NCBI GenBank assembly: GCA_029976065.1
Contig: JARKNV010000028.1
Span: forward strand, 1 to 48,820
Reading direction: 5' to 3'
Length of the DNA: 48,820 bases
Source: Selenomonadales bacterium
Lineage (GTDB): Bacteria > Bacillota > Negativicutes > Sporomusales > UBA7701
The notes under the pieces are model-generated. The model did no database searches. It was not told the DNA's origin and saw nothing but the letters and a program-made list of their open reading frames with translations. How positions within the stretch are numbered: position 1 is the stretch's first letter; each line of letters starts with the position of its first letter. The position numbers were made by a program, and so were the translations under genes. This document shows, piece by piece, positions 23,696 through 30,920 of the stretch.

Positions 23696-25156
23696 TTATA
23701 CCGACTTCAGGGTGTTCGCCAGCCGCGACAATACCCGTTCTCTGCCCAAAAGCACGATCAGCCTGATAAGGTCGGGGCCGTGGACCTGGCCGGTGAGGGC
23801 AACGCGGACGGGCATATACACCTTGTTGCCGCCCAGCTTGAAGTCCTTGACGATCCCCTTGAGCACGCCCTTGACAGCGGCGTCGTCGACGGCCGGCAGA
23901 GCGGTCAGGCGTTCGCGGAAGGCGGCCATGACCCGCGGAATGTCGGCGTCGCGGAGGATTTCCCGCGCTTCGTCGCTTTCCGGCGTCACCGCGTCGTTGA
24001 AGAAAACGGCGAGGTATTCGGCCGCCTGGGCGGCATAGCTGATGTGCTCCTGGACGACGGCCACCGCCTGCTCCAGCCACGCCCGCCGTTCGTCCGTCAG
24101 CGGCAGGGTGATGTAGCCGGCCGCCTCCAGGTGTGGCAGGGCGAGCTCGGTGATGACGGCCGGGCCGGCCTGACGAAGGTAGTGGGCGTTCAGCCAGTTG
24201 AGCTTGTCGACGTCGAACACGGCCGGGTTCTTGGCCACCCGGTCGAGCGAGAATTTTTCGATGAGCTCCTCGCGGCTAAAGATCTCCTCCTCCCCTTCCG
24301 GCGCCCAGCCGAGCAGGGCGAGGAAGTTGACGAGCGCCCCGGGCAGGTAGCCGAGGCTCTTGTACTGCTCCACCGAGGTGGCGCCGTGGCGCTTGCTCAT
24401 CTTGGTGCGGTCCTTGCCGAGGATGAGGGAGATGTGGCCGAACGCGGGCAGGGGCAGGCCGAGGGCTTGGTAGATGAGGATCTGGCGCGGCGTATTGGAG
24501 AGGTGCTCCTCGGCGCGGATGACATGGGTGATGCGCATGAGGGCGTCGTCGAGCACGACGGCGTAATTGTAAACGGGAATGCCGTCCGACTTGACGATGA
24601 CGAAGTCGCCGATGCCGACCGAGTCGAAACTGACGGTGCCGCGGACGAGATCGTTGAAAACGATCGCCCGGCCTTCCGGCACCCGGAAGCGCACGGTGGC
24701 CTTGCGGCCCTCGGCGGCCAGCCGCTCGCGGTCGGCGGCGGTCAGCGACCGGCAATGCCCGCCGTAACGGGGCGTCTCGCCTTTGGCGAGCTGCTCCTGG
24801 CGTTCGGCCTCCAACTTGTCCTCGCTGCAGTAGCAGTGGTAGGCGTGGCCTGCGGCCAGCAGCTTGTCGGTGTATTCGCGGTAGAGGCCGAGCCGCTCGG
24901 TCTGGCGGTAGGGACCGTGGGGGCCGCCCACGTCCACGCCCTCGTCCCAGTCGATGCCGAGCCAGCGCAGCGCCGCCTTGATGTTTTCCTCCGAGGCTCT
25001 CGTCGACCGCTCCAGGTCGGTATCCTCGATACGGAGGACGAATTTGCCGCCCTCCTTGCGGGCCAGCAGCCAGTTGAACAGGGCCGAGCGGGCGCCGCCG
25101 ATATGGAAGGGGCCGGTCGGGCTGGGGGCGAACCGCACCCTTAGTTGCTTGTCCAT
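23696..25156 (-). CDS. gltX: Glutamyl-tRNA synthetase GltX
   Basis: This class I synthetase charges tRNA-Glu (and in many Bacillota also tRNA-Gln for later amidation). At 486 residues it has normal length. RFAPSPTGPFHIGGARSAL carries the HIGH-like motif, RIEDTDLERS follows, and KMSKRHGATSV is the KMSKS motif at about 246. The anticodon-binding domain fills the last third. The CYCSEDKLEAERQEQLAKGE...CRS zinc-type insertion is present. GGAGGG precedes the ATG at 25156, behind a TTGCGT/TAAAAT promoter. Its position between ispDF and cysE is the conserved Bacillota order. Confidence 0.97.
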   Translation of the reverse strand: MDKQLRVRFAPSPTGPFHIGGARSALFNWLLARKEGGKFVLRIEDTDLERSTRASEENIKAALRWLGIDWDEGVDVGGPHGPYRQTERLGLYREYTDKLLAAGHAYHCYCSEDKLEAERQEQLAKGETPRYGGHCRSLTAADRERLAAEGRKATVRFRVPEGRAIVFNDLVRGTVSFDSVGIGDFVIVKSDGIPVYNYAVVLDDALMRITHVIRAEEHLSNTPRQILIYQALGLPLPAFGHISLILGKDRTKMSKRHGATSVEQYKSLGYLPGALVNFLALLGWAPEGEEEIFSREELIEKFSLDRVAKNPAVFDVDKLNWLNAHYLRQAGPAVITELALPHLEAAGYITLPLTDERRAWLEQAVAVVQEHISYAAQAAEYLAVFFNDAVTPESDEAREILRDADIPRVMAAFRERLTALPAVDDAAVKGVLKGIVKDFKLGGNKVYMPVRVALTGQVHGPDLIRLIVLLGRERVLSRLANTLKSV

Positions 25157-25191
25157 ATGTAATCCCTCCAGAGTCGCACTTATCTTTTAGT

Positions 25192-25220
25192 ATTTTAATC
25201 CATAACGGCACAATACGCAA
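25192..25220 (-). promoter_or_regulatory. gltX promoter
   Basis: On the minus strand TTGCGT (25215-25220) and TAAAAT (25192-25197) with a 17-base spacer, about 30 bases before the gltX ATG. Confidence 0.7.
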
Positions 25221-25229
25221 ACCAAAGTT

Positions 25230-25267
25230 GGCGAAAGAAACGGAAAGGCACCTGCGGGTGCAGGTGC
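25230..25267 (-). terminator. Terminator beyond repeat D
   Basis: GCACCTGC-ACCC-GCAGGTGC hairpin (25248-25267), then CTTTCCGTTTCTTTCG on the minus strand. It ends the transcript of the small secreted protein after repeat D. Confidence 0.7.
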
Positions 25268-25288
25268 TTGCATTTCGTAATACGCCGC

Positions 25289-25462
25289 GGCCGCTCAGAA
25301 GTGCCCAGATGCAAGGCGGACCGAGGACGCGCCGCGACGGCCCCGGATGGGCCTAGTGCCGAGCGTGCCATGGATGGCGTAACGCTCGGCCGCCGCGTAC
25401 TCGGGTCGTACGCAAGCAAGCGCCCGCCGGAACAACGACGCAAATGGGGTCTATCAACGGCC
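25289..25462 (-). repeat. Structured dispersed repeat, module 1, copy D (expanded)
   Basis: A 174-base element ending eight bases from the stop of the small secreted protein. The core CAGATGCAAGGCGGACCGAG, GCGTACTCGGGTCGTACGC and AAGCAAGCGCCCG match copy B. About 55 extra bases form a nested palindrome, CCGAGCGT...GCCATGGATGGC...ACGCTCGG. The arms pair less well (GGCCG/CGGCC and CCCA/TGGG) than in copies A, B and F. Confidence 0.82.
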
Positions 25463-25470
25463 TGCAAAGG

Positions 25471-25743
25471 TTACTGGTTATAGACTTTGAGCAGGAACAT
25501 CCCGCTCTCCACCTCCGGCGCCACCACCATCGTCCCGCTCGCCGACGGGCCCGATACCGGCTGGGCGTCGTCGCTGGCGAGCTTTATGCGCCACACCACC
25601 CGGTCGTTGTACCACAGTTCGCCGGTGGTCGTGCCGTCGTCCTGGCGGCTGACGGCGATATTGAAGCTGAACTCGGCGGCGCTGGCGGTCGCCGGCGCGA
25701 GCAGAGCAAGCAGCAGGAGAACGGCGCATACGAATCTGGCCAT
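25471..25743 (-). CDS. Small secreted protein of unknown function
   Basis: A 90-residue protein with a clear signal peptide (MARFVCAVLLLLALLAPATA, cleavage near ASAAE) and a ~65-residue mature part. The mature part looks beta-rich (FSFNIAVSRQD, TTGELWYNDRVVWRIKLAS, GTMVVAPEVESGMFLLKVYNQ) and has no cysteines. I do not recognise the family. GGAGGTGTGAAAT precedes the ATG. It sits between ispDF and gltX, is probably monocistronic, and is followed by repeat D and a terminator. The presence of a good signal sequence and ribosome site makes a real gene likely. Confidence 0.7.
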   Translation of the reverse strand: MARFVCAVLLLLALLAPATASAAEFSFNIAVSRQDDGTTTGELWYNDRVVWRIKLASDDAQPVSGPSASGTMVVAPEVESGMFLLKVYNQ

Positions 25744-25826
25744 ATTTCACACCTCCGCTAACCGTATATGCGCGGGAACCACGGATTGTGCATAGTATGC
25801 GCCGATTCGCCGTTTTTATCCGTCCG

Positions 25827-26993
25827 TTACCCGGCCGGCTCGATCGCGGCGACGGCCTGGGCGGCGATGCCCTCGCGGCGGCCGGTGAAGCCCAGCCCCT
25901 CGGTGGTCGTGGCCTTGACGTTGACGCAGTCGGCGTCGATGCCGAGGGCGGCGGCGATGTTGGCGTTCATCGCCGGGATGTGGGGGGCGAGCTTGGGCTT
26001 TTCGGCGATGACGACGGCGTCGATGTTGGCGGCCCGCCAGCCGGCGGCGGCCAGCTTTTCGCCCACGGCCGCCAGCAGCCTGAGGCTGGAGGCGCCCTTG
26101 TAAGCGGGATCGGTATCGGGAAAGTGGCGGCCGATGTCGCCCAAGGCCGCCGCCCCGAGGAGTGCGTCCTTGATGGCATGGAGGAGAACGTCGGCGTCGG
26201 AGTGGCCTTCGAGGCCCTTTTCCCAGGGGACGTCCACCCCGCCGAGGATGAGCGGGCGGCCCGCCACCAGGCGGTGCACGTCATAGCCGATGCCGATTCT
26301 TCGCATATTCCCAGCCTCGCTTCCCAATAGCGCCCGGGCGACCGTCATGTCTTCCGGGGTCGTAATCTTGATGTTGGCATAGCTGCCCGGCACGATGCGG
26401 ACCTTGTGGCCCAGCCGCTCCACGAGGGCGGCGTCGTCGGTGGCGAGCACGCCGTCGGCGGCGGCCTGCGCGTACGCCCGGCGCAGCAGGCCGGCGGCGA
26501 ACGCCTGGGGGGTCTGGATGGCCCACAGGGTGCGGCGGTCGGGGGTGGCGGATATGCAGCCGCTGTCGTCCACCGCCTTGATCGTATCCTTAACCGGCAC
26601 CGCGACGCCGGCCGCGCCGCACTCGCGGGCCGCGGCGATGGCGGCGCCGACGGTGGCGGCGTCGACGAGCGGCCGGGCGCCGTCGTGGATGAGGATGAGG
26701 TCGGCGTCGGCCGGCACGGCGGCCAGCGCGTTGGCGACCGATAGCTGCCGTTCGGCGCCGCCGGCCACCACTCGCCACGGTTTGATGAGATTCAGCGGGG
26801 CCAGCAGCCCTTCGGCCCGTGCCTCCTCCCCGGGGGCAACGACGACGACGAGGCTGTCCACCTCCGGGCAGGCCGCCATGGCCGCCGCGCTGCGGGCCAA
26901 AATCGCCCGTCCGGCCAGCGGCAGAAACACCTTGTTCACTTCCCGCCCCATCCGCCGGCCGCTGCCGGCGGCGGCGACAATCGCCGTCACCAC
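25827..26993 (-). CDS. ispDF: Bifunctional IspD/IspF isoprenoid enzyme
   Basis: One 388-residue protein carries two steps of the MEP pathway. IspD (residues 1-225), 2-C-methylerythritol 4-phosphate cytidylyltransferase, has [13 protein letters not shown], the Lys of [17 protein letters not shown] and the TPQAF block. IspF (about 230-388), MECDP synthase, starts [22 protein letters not shown] (zinc Asp/His) and continues with [31 protein letters not shown] and [16 protein letters not shown]. Bacillus has separate ispD and ispF, so the fusion is notable for this position in the cluster. Start is one of two GTG codons (26993 or 26990) with GGAGGAGGAC upstream. Confidence 0.95.
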   Translation of the reverse strand: MVTAIVAAAGSGRRMGREVNKVFLPLAGRAILARSAAAMAACPEVDSLVVVVAPGEEARAEGLLAPLNLIKPWRVVAGGAERQLSVANALAAVPADADLILIHDGARPLVDAATVGAAIAAARECGAAGVAVPVKDTIKAVDDSGCISATPDRRTLWAIQTPQAFAAGLLRRAYAQAAADGVLATDDAALVERLGHKVRIVPGSYANIKITTPEDMTVARALLGSEAGNMRRIGIGYDVHRLVAGRPLILGGVDVPWEKGLEGHSDADVLLHAIKDALLGAAALGDIGRHFPDTDPAYKGASSLRLLAAVGEKLAAAGWRAANIDAVVIAEKPKLAPHIPAMNANIAAALGIDADCVNVKATTTEGLGFTGRREGIAAQAVAAIEPAG

Positions 26994-27074
26994 TGTCCTC
27001 GTCCTCCTCCGGTATCTGCGAAACGCCTGCCTCCACCAGCCGGCGCCCGCTATTATCTTCACTTGCGCGGACGA

Positions 27075-28259
27075 TTATTCGCCCTGCCAGCGCGTTCCTG
27101 CAAACCGGCCGGCGGCCGCCTCGCCGCTCCGCCGCCCGACGTGGGCGAGGAAGGCGTCGAGGACGGCCGGGTCGAACATGCTCCCCCGGCCTTCGCGCAT
27201 TATTCTCTCCGCTTCCGGAACACTCATCGCCGGCCGGTAAATCCGGTCGGCCGTTATGGCCTCGTACACGTCGGCGACGCACAGGATGCGCGCCGCGAGG
27301 GGGATTTCCTCCCCCCGCCTGCCGTGCGGATAGCCGCTGCCGTCGAACCGTTCGTGGTGGGCCAATATGTACGCCGCGATCTTGGCCAGCGGCTTGACGA
27401 CCGCCAGCGTATTATGGCCGATCTCCGCATGCCGGCGGATGACGGCATATTCCTCTTCCGTCAGGCGGCCCGGCTTGTTGAGGATGTCTTCGGGCACGCC
27501 GATCTTGCCGATATCGTGCAGCAGGGCGGCGATGGAAATCTCCTCGAGAACGTCGGCCGGCAGGCTCAGCTCGCGGCCGATGCCGAGGGCGATATCCCTC
27601 ACCGCCACCGAATGCCGCCCGGTGGCGGTGTCGCGGCTGTCGATCAAGTTGGCGAGGGCCTCCACCGTCTGGACGAACATCGCGCGGTTTTCCCGCTCAA
27701 GCGTCGTCTTGCGGGTGGCGTCGAAGACGATCTCCAGCACTTGCCGGATATCGCCGTCTTCGCTGACCATCGGGATGGCCGTCTGCTCGATGAACAGCTC
27801 CCGGCCGTCGGCCGTCTTTTCCTGCTTAACGTTCTGCTGCACCCGGCCGGTCGCCAGGGCGCGCTCCACCGGGCAGCCGTCGCACACCCGGCCGGGGCCG
27901 AACAGCGTGAAGCATTTGTGGTCAAGCACCGCTTCGGTGGCGAAGCCGGTCATGAGCGCCACCTGACTGTTGACCCGCCGGACAGTGAATGTGTGGTCGA
28001 TGGCCGCCACCGAACACGGCAACTGTTCGAGCAGCCGCTGCAGGGCGGCATCGCTCTCCCGGGCCCGCGCCACGGCGGCCTCCCGCTGGCGCCGGTACTC
28101 GCGCCGCTCGCCCACCGCCCGCCAGGCCGCCACGCCCAGCCCGCCGAGAGCGGCAAGGTTGACGACCGTCACGGCAAGACTGCCGTCATGGATACGCAAC
28201 TCGTGAACGACATTGAATACGGCTGCAACGAAAGCCAGAACGCCTGTGAGCAAATACAC
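27075..28259 (-). CDS. PAS and HD-GYP signalling protein, membrane-linked
   Basis: A probable c-di-GMP phosphodiesterase of 394 residues. Two hydrophobic segments (about 1-18 and 30-47) are followed by a short coiled coil, a PAS domain (about 75-185) and an HD-GYP domain (about 195-370). The HD-GYP motifs are complete: LHDIGKIGVPEDIL at 247-260, HAEIGHNTL and HHERFDGSGYP at 301-311. The PAS has the cysteine set C-x9-C-x2-C (CFTLFGPGRVCDGCPV, from residue 116), common in some PAS sensors and possibly redox or metal sensing. The GTG at 28259 has GGGAGG 11 bases upstream; a strong hairpin precedes it. It lies upstream of ispDF on the same strand with 81 bases between. Confidence 0.85.
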   Translation of the reverse strand: MYLLTGVLAFVAAVFNVVHELRIHDGSLAVTVVNLAALGGLGVAAWRAVGERREYRRQREAAVARARESDAALQRLLEQLPCSVAAIDHTFTVRRVNSQVALMTGFATEAVLDHKCFTLFGPGRVCDGCPVERALATGRVQQNVKQEKTADGRELFIEQTAIPMVSEDGDIRQVLEIVFDATRKTTLERENRAMFVQTVEALANLIDSRDTATGRHSVAVRDIALGIGRELSLPADVLEEISIAALLHDIGKIGVPEDILNKPGRLTEEEYAVIRRHAEIGHNTLAVVKPLAKIAAYILAHHERFDGSGYPHGRRGEEIPLAARILCVADVYEAITADRIYRPAMSVPEAERIMREGRGSMFDPAVLDAFLAHVGRRSGEAAAGRFAGTRWQGE

Positions 28260-28279
28260 GGGTGCGATATCCTCCCTGA

Positions 28280-28307
28280 GGGGCCGAATGTTGTTAAATT
28301 CGGCCCC
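28280..28307 (-). promoter_or_regulatory. Hairpin in the leader of the PAS/HD-GYP gene
   Basis: GGGGCCGAAT/ATTCGGCCCC, a perfect 10-bp stem with an 8-base loop, ends 11 bases before the GGGAGG ribosome-binding site. No T-run follows, so it is not a terminator; it may control mRNA stability or translation. Confidence 0.55.
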
Positions 28308-28366
28308 CCGGGGCCTTTTCCCTCCAACGGCCGGCCTTATCGCGCCATTTCCCGGCCCGCGGACAC

Positions 28367-28398
28367 AAAAAAACCGCAAACCGGAATACGGTTTGCGG
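28367..28398 (-). terminator. Terminator of the PIN/TRAM gene
   Basis: CCGCAAACCG-TATTC-CGGTTTGCGG, then TTTTTTTG on the minus strand, six bases beyond the stop codon. Confidence 0.93.
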
Positions 28399-28403
28399 AC
28401 TTT

Positions 28404-29510
28404 TTACAGCGCTTTCGGTTTGGCGAAGATCATGCGGCCGGCGGCCGTCTGCAGCACCGACGTGACCAGCACGCCGATCGTTTCGCCGATGTGGCGCTTG
28501 CCGCCGTCAACGACGATCATCGTGCCGTCGTCGAGGTAGGCCACGCCCTGGCCGAACTCCTTGCCGTCCTTGACTACATGGACGACCATCTCCTCGCCGG
28601 GCAGCACCACCGGCTTGACCGCGTTGGCCAGCTCGTTGATGTTGAGGACCGGCACGCCCTGCAGCTCGGAGACCTTGTTGAGATTGTAATCATTTGTGAT
28701 GATTTTGCCCTTGATCACCTGGCCGAGTTTGACCAGCTTGGAATCCACCTCGGCGATATCCTCGAAATCGCGGCTGTCGATCTGGACATACATGCCCAGC
28801 TCCTTCTGGATGCGGTTGAGGATATCAAGGCCGCGGCGGCCGCGGTTGCGCTTCAGCAGGTCGGAAGAATCGGCGATGTGTTGCAGTTCCTCGAGGACAA
28901 AGCCCGGAATGAGCAGCGTGCCTTCGATGAAGCCGCTCTTGCAAATATCGGCGATCCGCCCGTCGATGATGACGCTGGTGTCGAGAATCTTGTACTGGGC
29001 GATATTCGTCGCCTTATCCTTCACTTTGTCTTTGGCCAGCCACGGAACCATGGAAAACAGGCTGAACAGTTCCTCGCGCTTGCGAATGGCGACGTTAATG
29101 CCGATATATCCGAGGACAATGCTGATGATACCGGGAACGTACTTGCCCACGATGGGAATCGGCAAAAACGCGGAACCTAACAAATTAGAAATTATAAGTC
29201 CGACGGCTAAACCCAGGGAACCGGCAATCACATCATACACCGGCATCTTGTTGAGCCTGGCTTCCACCCAGTAGGTAAACTGCCACAGCCGTTTGATGAT
29301 CAGGGGCGAGAGCAGGTACCCGATGAAGCCGCCCGCCACAGCCCCGAAGGCGAAGGACAGGATGGTTGCCATGGTGATGCCGAAGATGCCGTAGCGCAGG
29401 AATTCCGGGCTGAGGAACGCGGTCAGGATCGGGATGATGCGATCGGCCAGAACCAGTCCGGCGACGGCTGCAAGGACCGTTATCACGAATTTTAGTGCTT
29501 TATCAAGCAA
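28404..29510 (-). CDS. PIN/TRAM domain membrane protein (YacL-like)
   Basis: The 368-residue protein has four membrane segments (about 1-145), then a PIN nuclease-like domain (about 165-285; YKILDTSVIIDGRIADI, PGFVLEELQHIADSSD, ITNDYNLNKV with the acidic residues of a PIN site) and a C-terminal TRAM RNA-binding domain (LPGEEMVVHVVKDGKEFGQGVAYLDDGTMIVVD). This matches Bacillus YacL, a conserved neighbour of ispD; its target RNA is not known. The TTG at 29510 has GGAGGTGAAATA before it. It lies 121 bases downstream of carD, beyond a terminator, so it likely has its own weak promoter. Confidence 0.93.
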   Translation of the reverse strand: MLDKALKFVITVLAAVAGLVLADRIIPILTAFLSPEFLRYGIFGITMATILSFAFGAVAGGFIGYLLSPLIIKRLWQFTYWVEARLNKMPVYDVIAGSLGLAVGLIISNLLGSAFLPIPIVGKYVPGIISIVLGYIGINVAIRKREELFSLFSMVPWLAKDKVKDKATNIAQYKILDTSVIIDGRIADICKSGFIEGTLLIPGFVLEELQHIADSSDLLKRNRGRRGLDILNRIQKELGMYVQIDSRDFEDIAEVDSKLVKLGQVIKGKIITNDYNLNKVSELQGVPVLNINELANAVKPVVLPGEEMVVHVVKDGKEFGQGVAYLDDGTMIVVDGGKRHIGETIGVLVTSVLQTAAGRMIFAKPKAL

Positions 29511-29619
29511 TATTTCACCTCCTTACCGGTCACTATTAAATTATATAGGACATACCGGCTTACGGCAAGATACAAAAATACATAAATTGGAAATTATCAT
29601 TAGTTTATCCCGTGTTCAC

Positions 29620-29650
29620 AAAAAAATACGTCAGTTGCCTGGCGTATTTT
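29620..29650 (-). terminator. Terminator of carD
   Basis: AATACGCCAG-GCAA-CTGACGTATT (one mismatch), followed on the minus strand by TTTTTTTGTG. The stem begins inside the end of the carD coding region. Confidence 0.85.
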
Positions 29651-30125
29651 CGTGGAACAGCCCGTCGATCCATGCTTCCACGCTGCACAGATCCTTGTTG
29701 CAGGCCAGCACAAGTTCGCTGACAAGGATCTGCCTGGCTGTGTCCAGAAGGCGTCGTTCGCCGGTGGACAACTTCTTGATTTTATCCTGGAGCATGAGGT
29801 TGCGAACCACCTCCGCCACCTCGAAGATGTTGCCGCTTTTGATTTTCGACAGGTTGGCGTTGAACCGCCGGTTCCAGTTGGCGTTGCTCTGGGCCGGCGC
29901 GGTGCGGAGGACGTCGATAACCTTGGGAATCTCCGGCTCGCCGATTACGCCCCTAAGGCCGACGCTGTCGGCGTTTTTCATCGGGATCATAACCCGCATG
30001 CCGCCGTACGGCATGGTCAGGATATAGTAGAATTGCCGCTGTCCGAGGACTTCGTGCTCTTCGACTGCTTCGATCACCCCGGCCCCGTGCATAGGGTAGA
30101 CTACTTTGTCGCCTATCATCAACAT
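29631..30125 (-). CDS. carD: CarD/CdnL-type RNA polymerase-binding transcription factor
   Basis: CarD-type proteins bind the RNA polymerase beta subunit and stabilise open complexes, especially at rRNA promoters. The 164-residue protein has the N-terminal RNAP-interaction domain (MIGDKVVYPMHGAGVIEAVEEHEVLGQRQFYYIL) and the C-terminal helical DNA-contact domain (FEVAEVVRNLMLQDKIKKLSTGERRLLDTARQILVSELVLA). GGAGGTG precedes the ATG at 30125. Two consensus-like promoters lie in tandem upstream. The neighbourhood with the PIN/TRAM gene and ispD is the usual Bacillota arrangement. Confidence 0.95.
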   Translation of the reverse strand: MLMIGDKVVYPMHGAGVIEAVEEHEVLGQRQFYYILTMPYGGMRVMIPMKNADSVGLRGVIGEPEIPKVIDVLRTAPAQSNANWNRRFNANLSKIKSGNIFEVAEVVRNLMLQDKIKKLSTGERRLLDTARQILVSELVLACNKDLCSVEAWIDGLFHENTPGN

Positions 30126-30153
30126 TGCGGCACCTCCACTAGCGTATGCGTAT

Positions 30154-30183
30154 AGTATATCACAAAAATCCCACCTCTGTCAA
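30154..30183 (-). promoter_or_regulatory. carD proximal promoter
   Basis: TTGACA (30178-30183) and TATACT (30154-30159), 18-base spacer, on the minus strand. The leader would be about 22 bases. Confidence 0.85.
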
Positions 30184-30191
30184 AATTAAAT

Positions 30192-30221
30192 ATTTTATCA
30201 CAGCCCTCCGTTTCTTGTCAA
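30192..30221 (-). promoter_or_regulatory. carD distal promoter
   Basis: TTGACA (30216-30221) and TAAAAT (30192-30197), 18-base spacer, on the minus strand, 38 bases upstream of the proximal promoter. Confidence 0.75.
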
Positions 30222-30335
30222 TGAGCGTTTTTGAAGAAATTTACCACCAATATACTCTCGCCCGCTGACGGCGAAAGCGGCCCATTCCGTCCGCCGGCAA
30301 GATGCACTTTGTGGCCGCGGATAGCGGGGCAGCCA

Positions 30336-30365
30336 TTGACAACGGTGGAAGGGTATTTATATAAT
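30336..30365 (+). promoter_or_regulatory. Promoter of the 30391 gene
   Basis: TTGACA (30336-30341) and TATAAT (30360-30365) on the plus strand, 18 bases apart. The start codon is only 25 bases beyond the -10, so the leader is about 18 bases. Confidence 0.87.
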
Positions 30366-30390
30366 AAGCCTAAAGCGAGGTGTTGGCCGA

Positions 30391-30786
30391 GTGGATGACA
30401 AATGCTGCGCAGACTTCCAGGCTGCGGTGGACGAATACCTGATCCGCCACCGCAGCGTCCTCGATGTTCTCACCAAATACCAGGAAGCTTCGGCCCGGGT
30501 CAACCGCGCGCTGGCCAAAGCCGTAACCGAGTGCGGTTGCGTGGAAATCAAGGCCGGACGCCAGTCGGCCCCCGCGGAAGTTCAGTACAGCGACCTCAAG
30601 AACTTCGTCTCCTCCCACGTCTCCGGCGAACCCTGCGAGCATTGCAAAGAGATCCTCACCAAAGAGCTGGGGCGCAGCCTCTTCTACACCGCGGCCCTGT
30701 GCAACCTCGCCGGCCTCAGCCTCCACGACGTCCTCCGCCGGGAACACAAAAACATCGCCACCCTGGGAATATTCCACCTATCCTGA
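30391..30786 (+). CDS. Conserved small protein, DUF1573-like annotation group
   Basis: A 131-residue soluble, mostly helical protein (FQAAVDEYLIRHRSVLDVLTKYQEASARVNRALAKAVTECGC). Two Cys pairs, C48/C50 (CGC) and C82/C85 (CEHC), could bind a metal. The C-terminal helical part (GRSLFYTAALCNLAGLSLHDVLRREHKNIATLGIF) recalls MazG/phosphohydrolase-type helical bundles. I remember close homologues next to carD in Clostridia and Negativicutes, generally annotated DUF1573, with no known function. The start is the GTG at 30391, with GCGAGGTG upstream. It diverges from carD and has its own promoter and terminator. Confidence 0.75.
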   Translation: MDDKCCADFQAAVDEYLIRHRSVLDVLTKYQEASARVNRALAKAVTECGCVEIKAGRQSAPAEVQYSDLKNFVSSHVSGEPCEHCKEILTKELGRSLFYTAALCNLAGLSLHDVLRREHKNIATLGIFHLS

Positions 30787-30800
30787 CACGGCTTGCCTTA

Positions 30801-30833
30801 AGACCGCCGCGGATTCTCCGCGGCGGTCTTTTC
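30801..30833 (+). terminator. Terminator of the 30391 gene
   Basis: AGACCGCCGCGGA-TTC-TCCGCGGCGGTCT followed by TTTC. A very stable GC stem, 15 bases beyond the stop codon. Confidence 0.88.
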
Positions 30834-30920
30834 ATTACGGCCGTTGATACCCCTTTCCACATAAATAATCAATTGCCAGGTTAACCTAAATCCATGATTC
30901 CCTTATTGCGAGGTGCCCCA

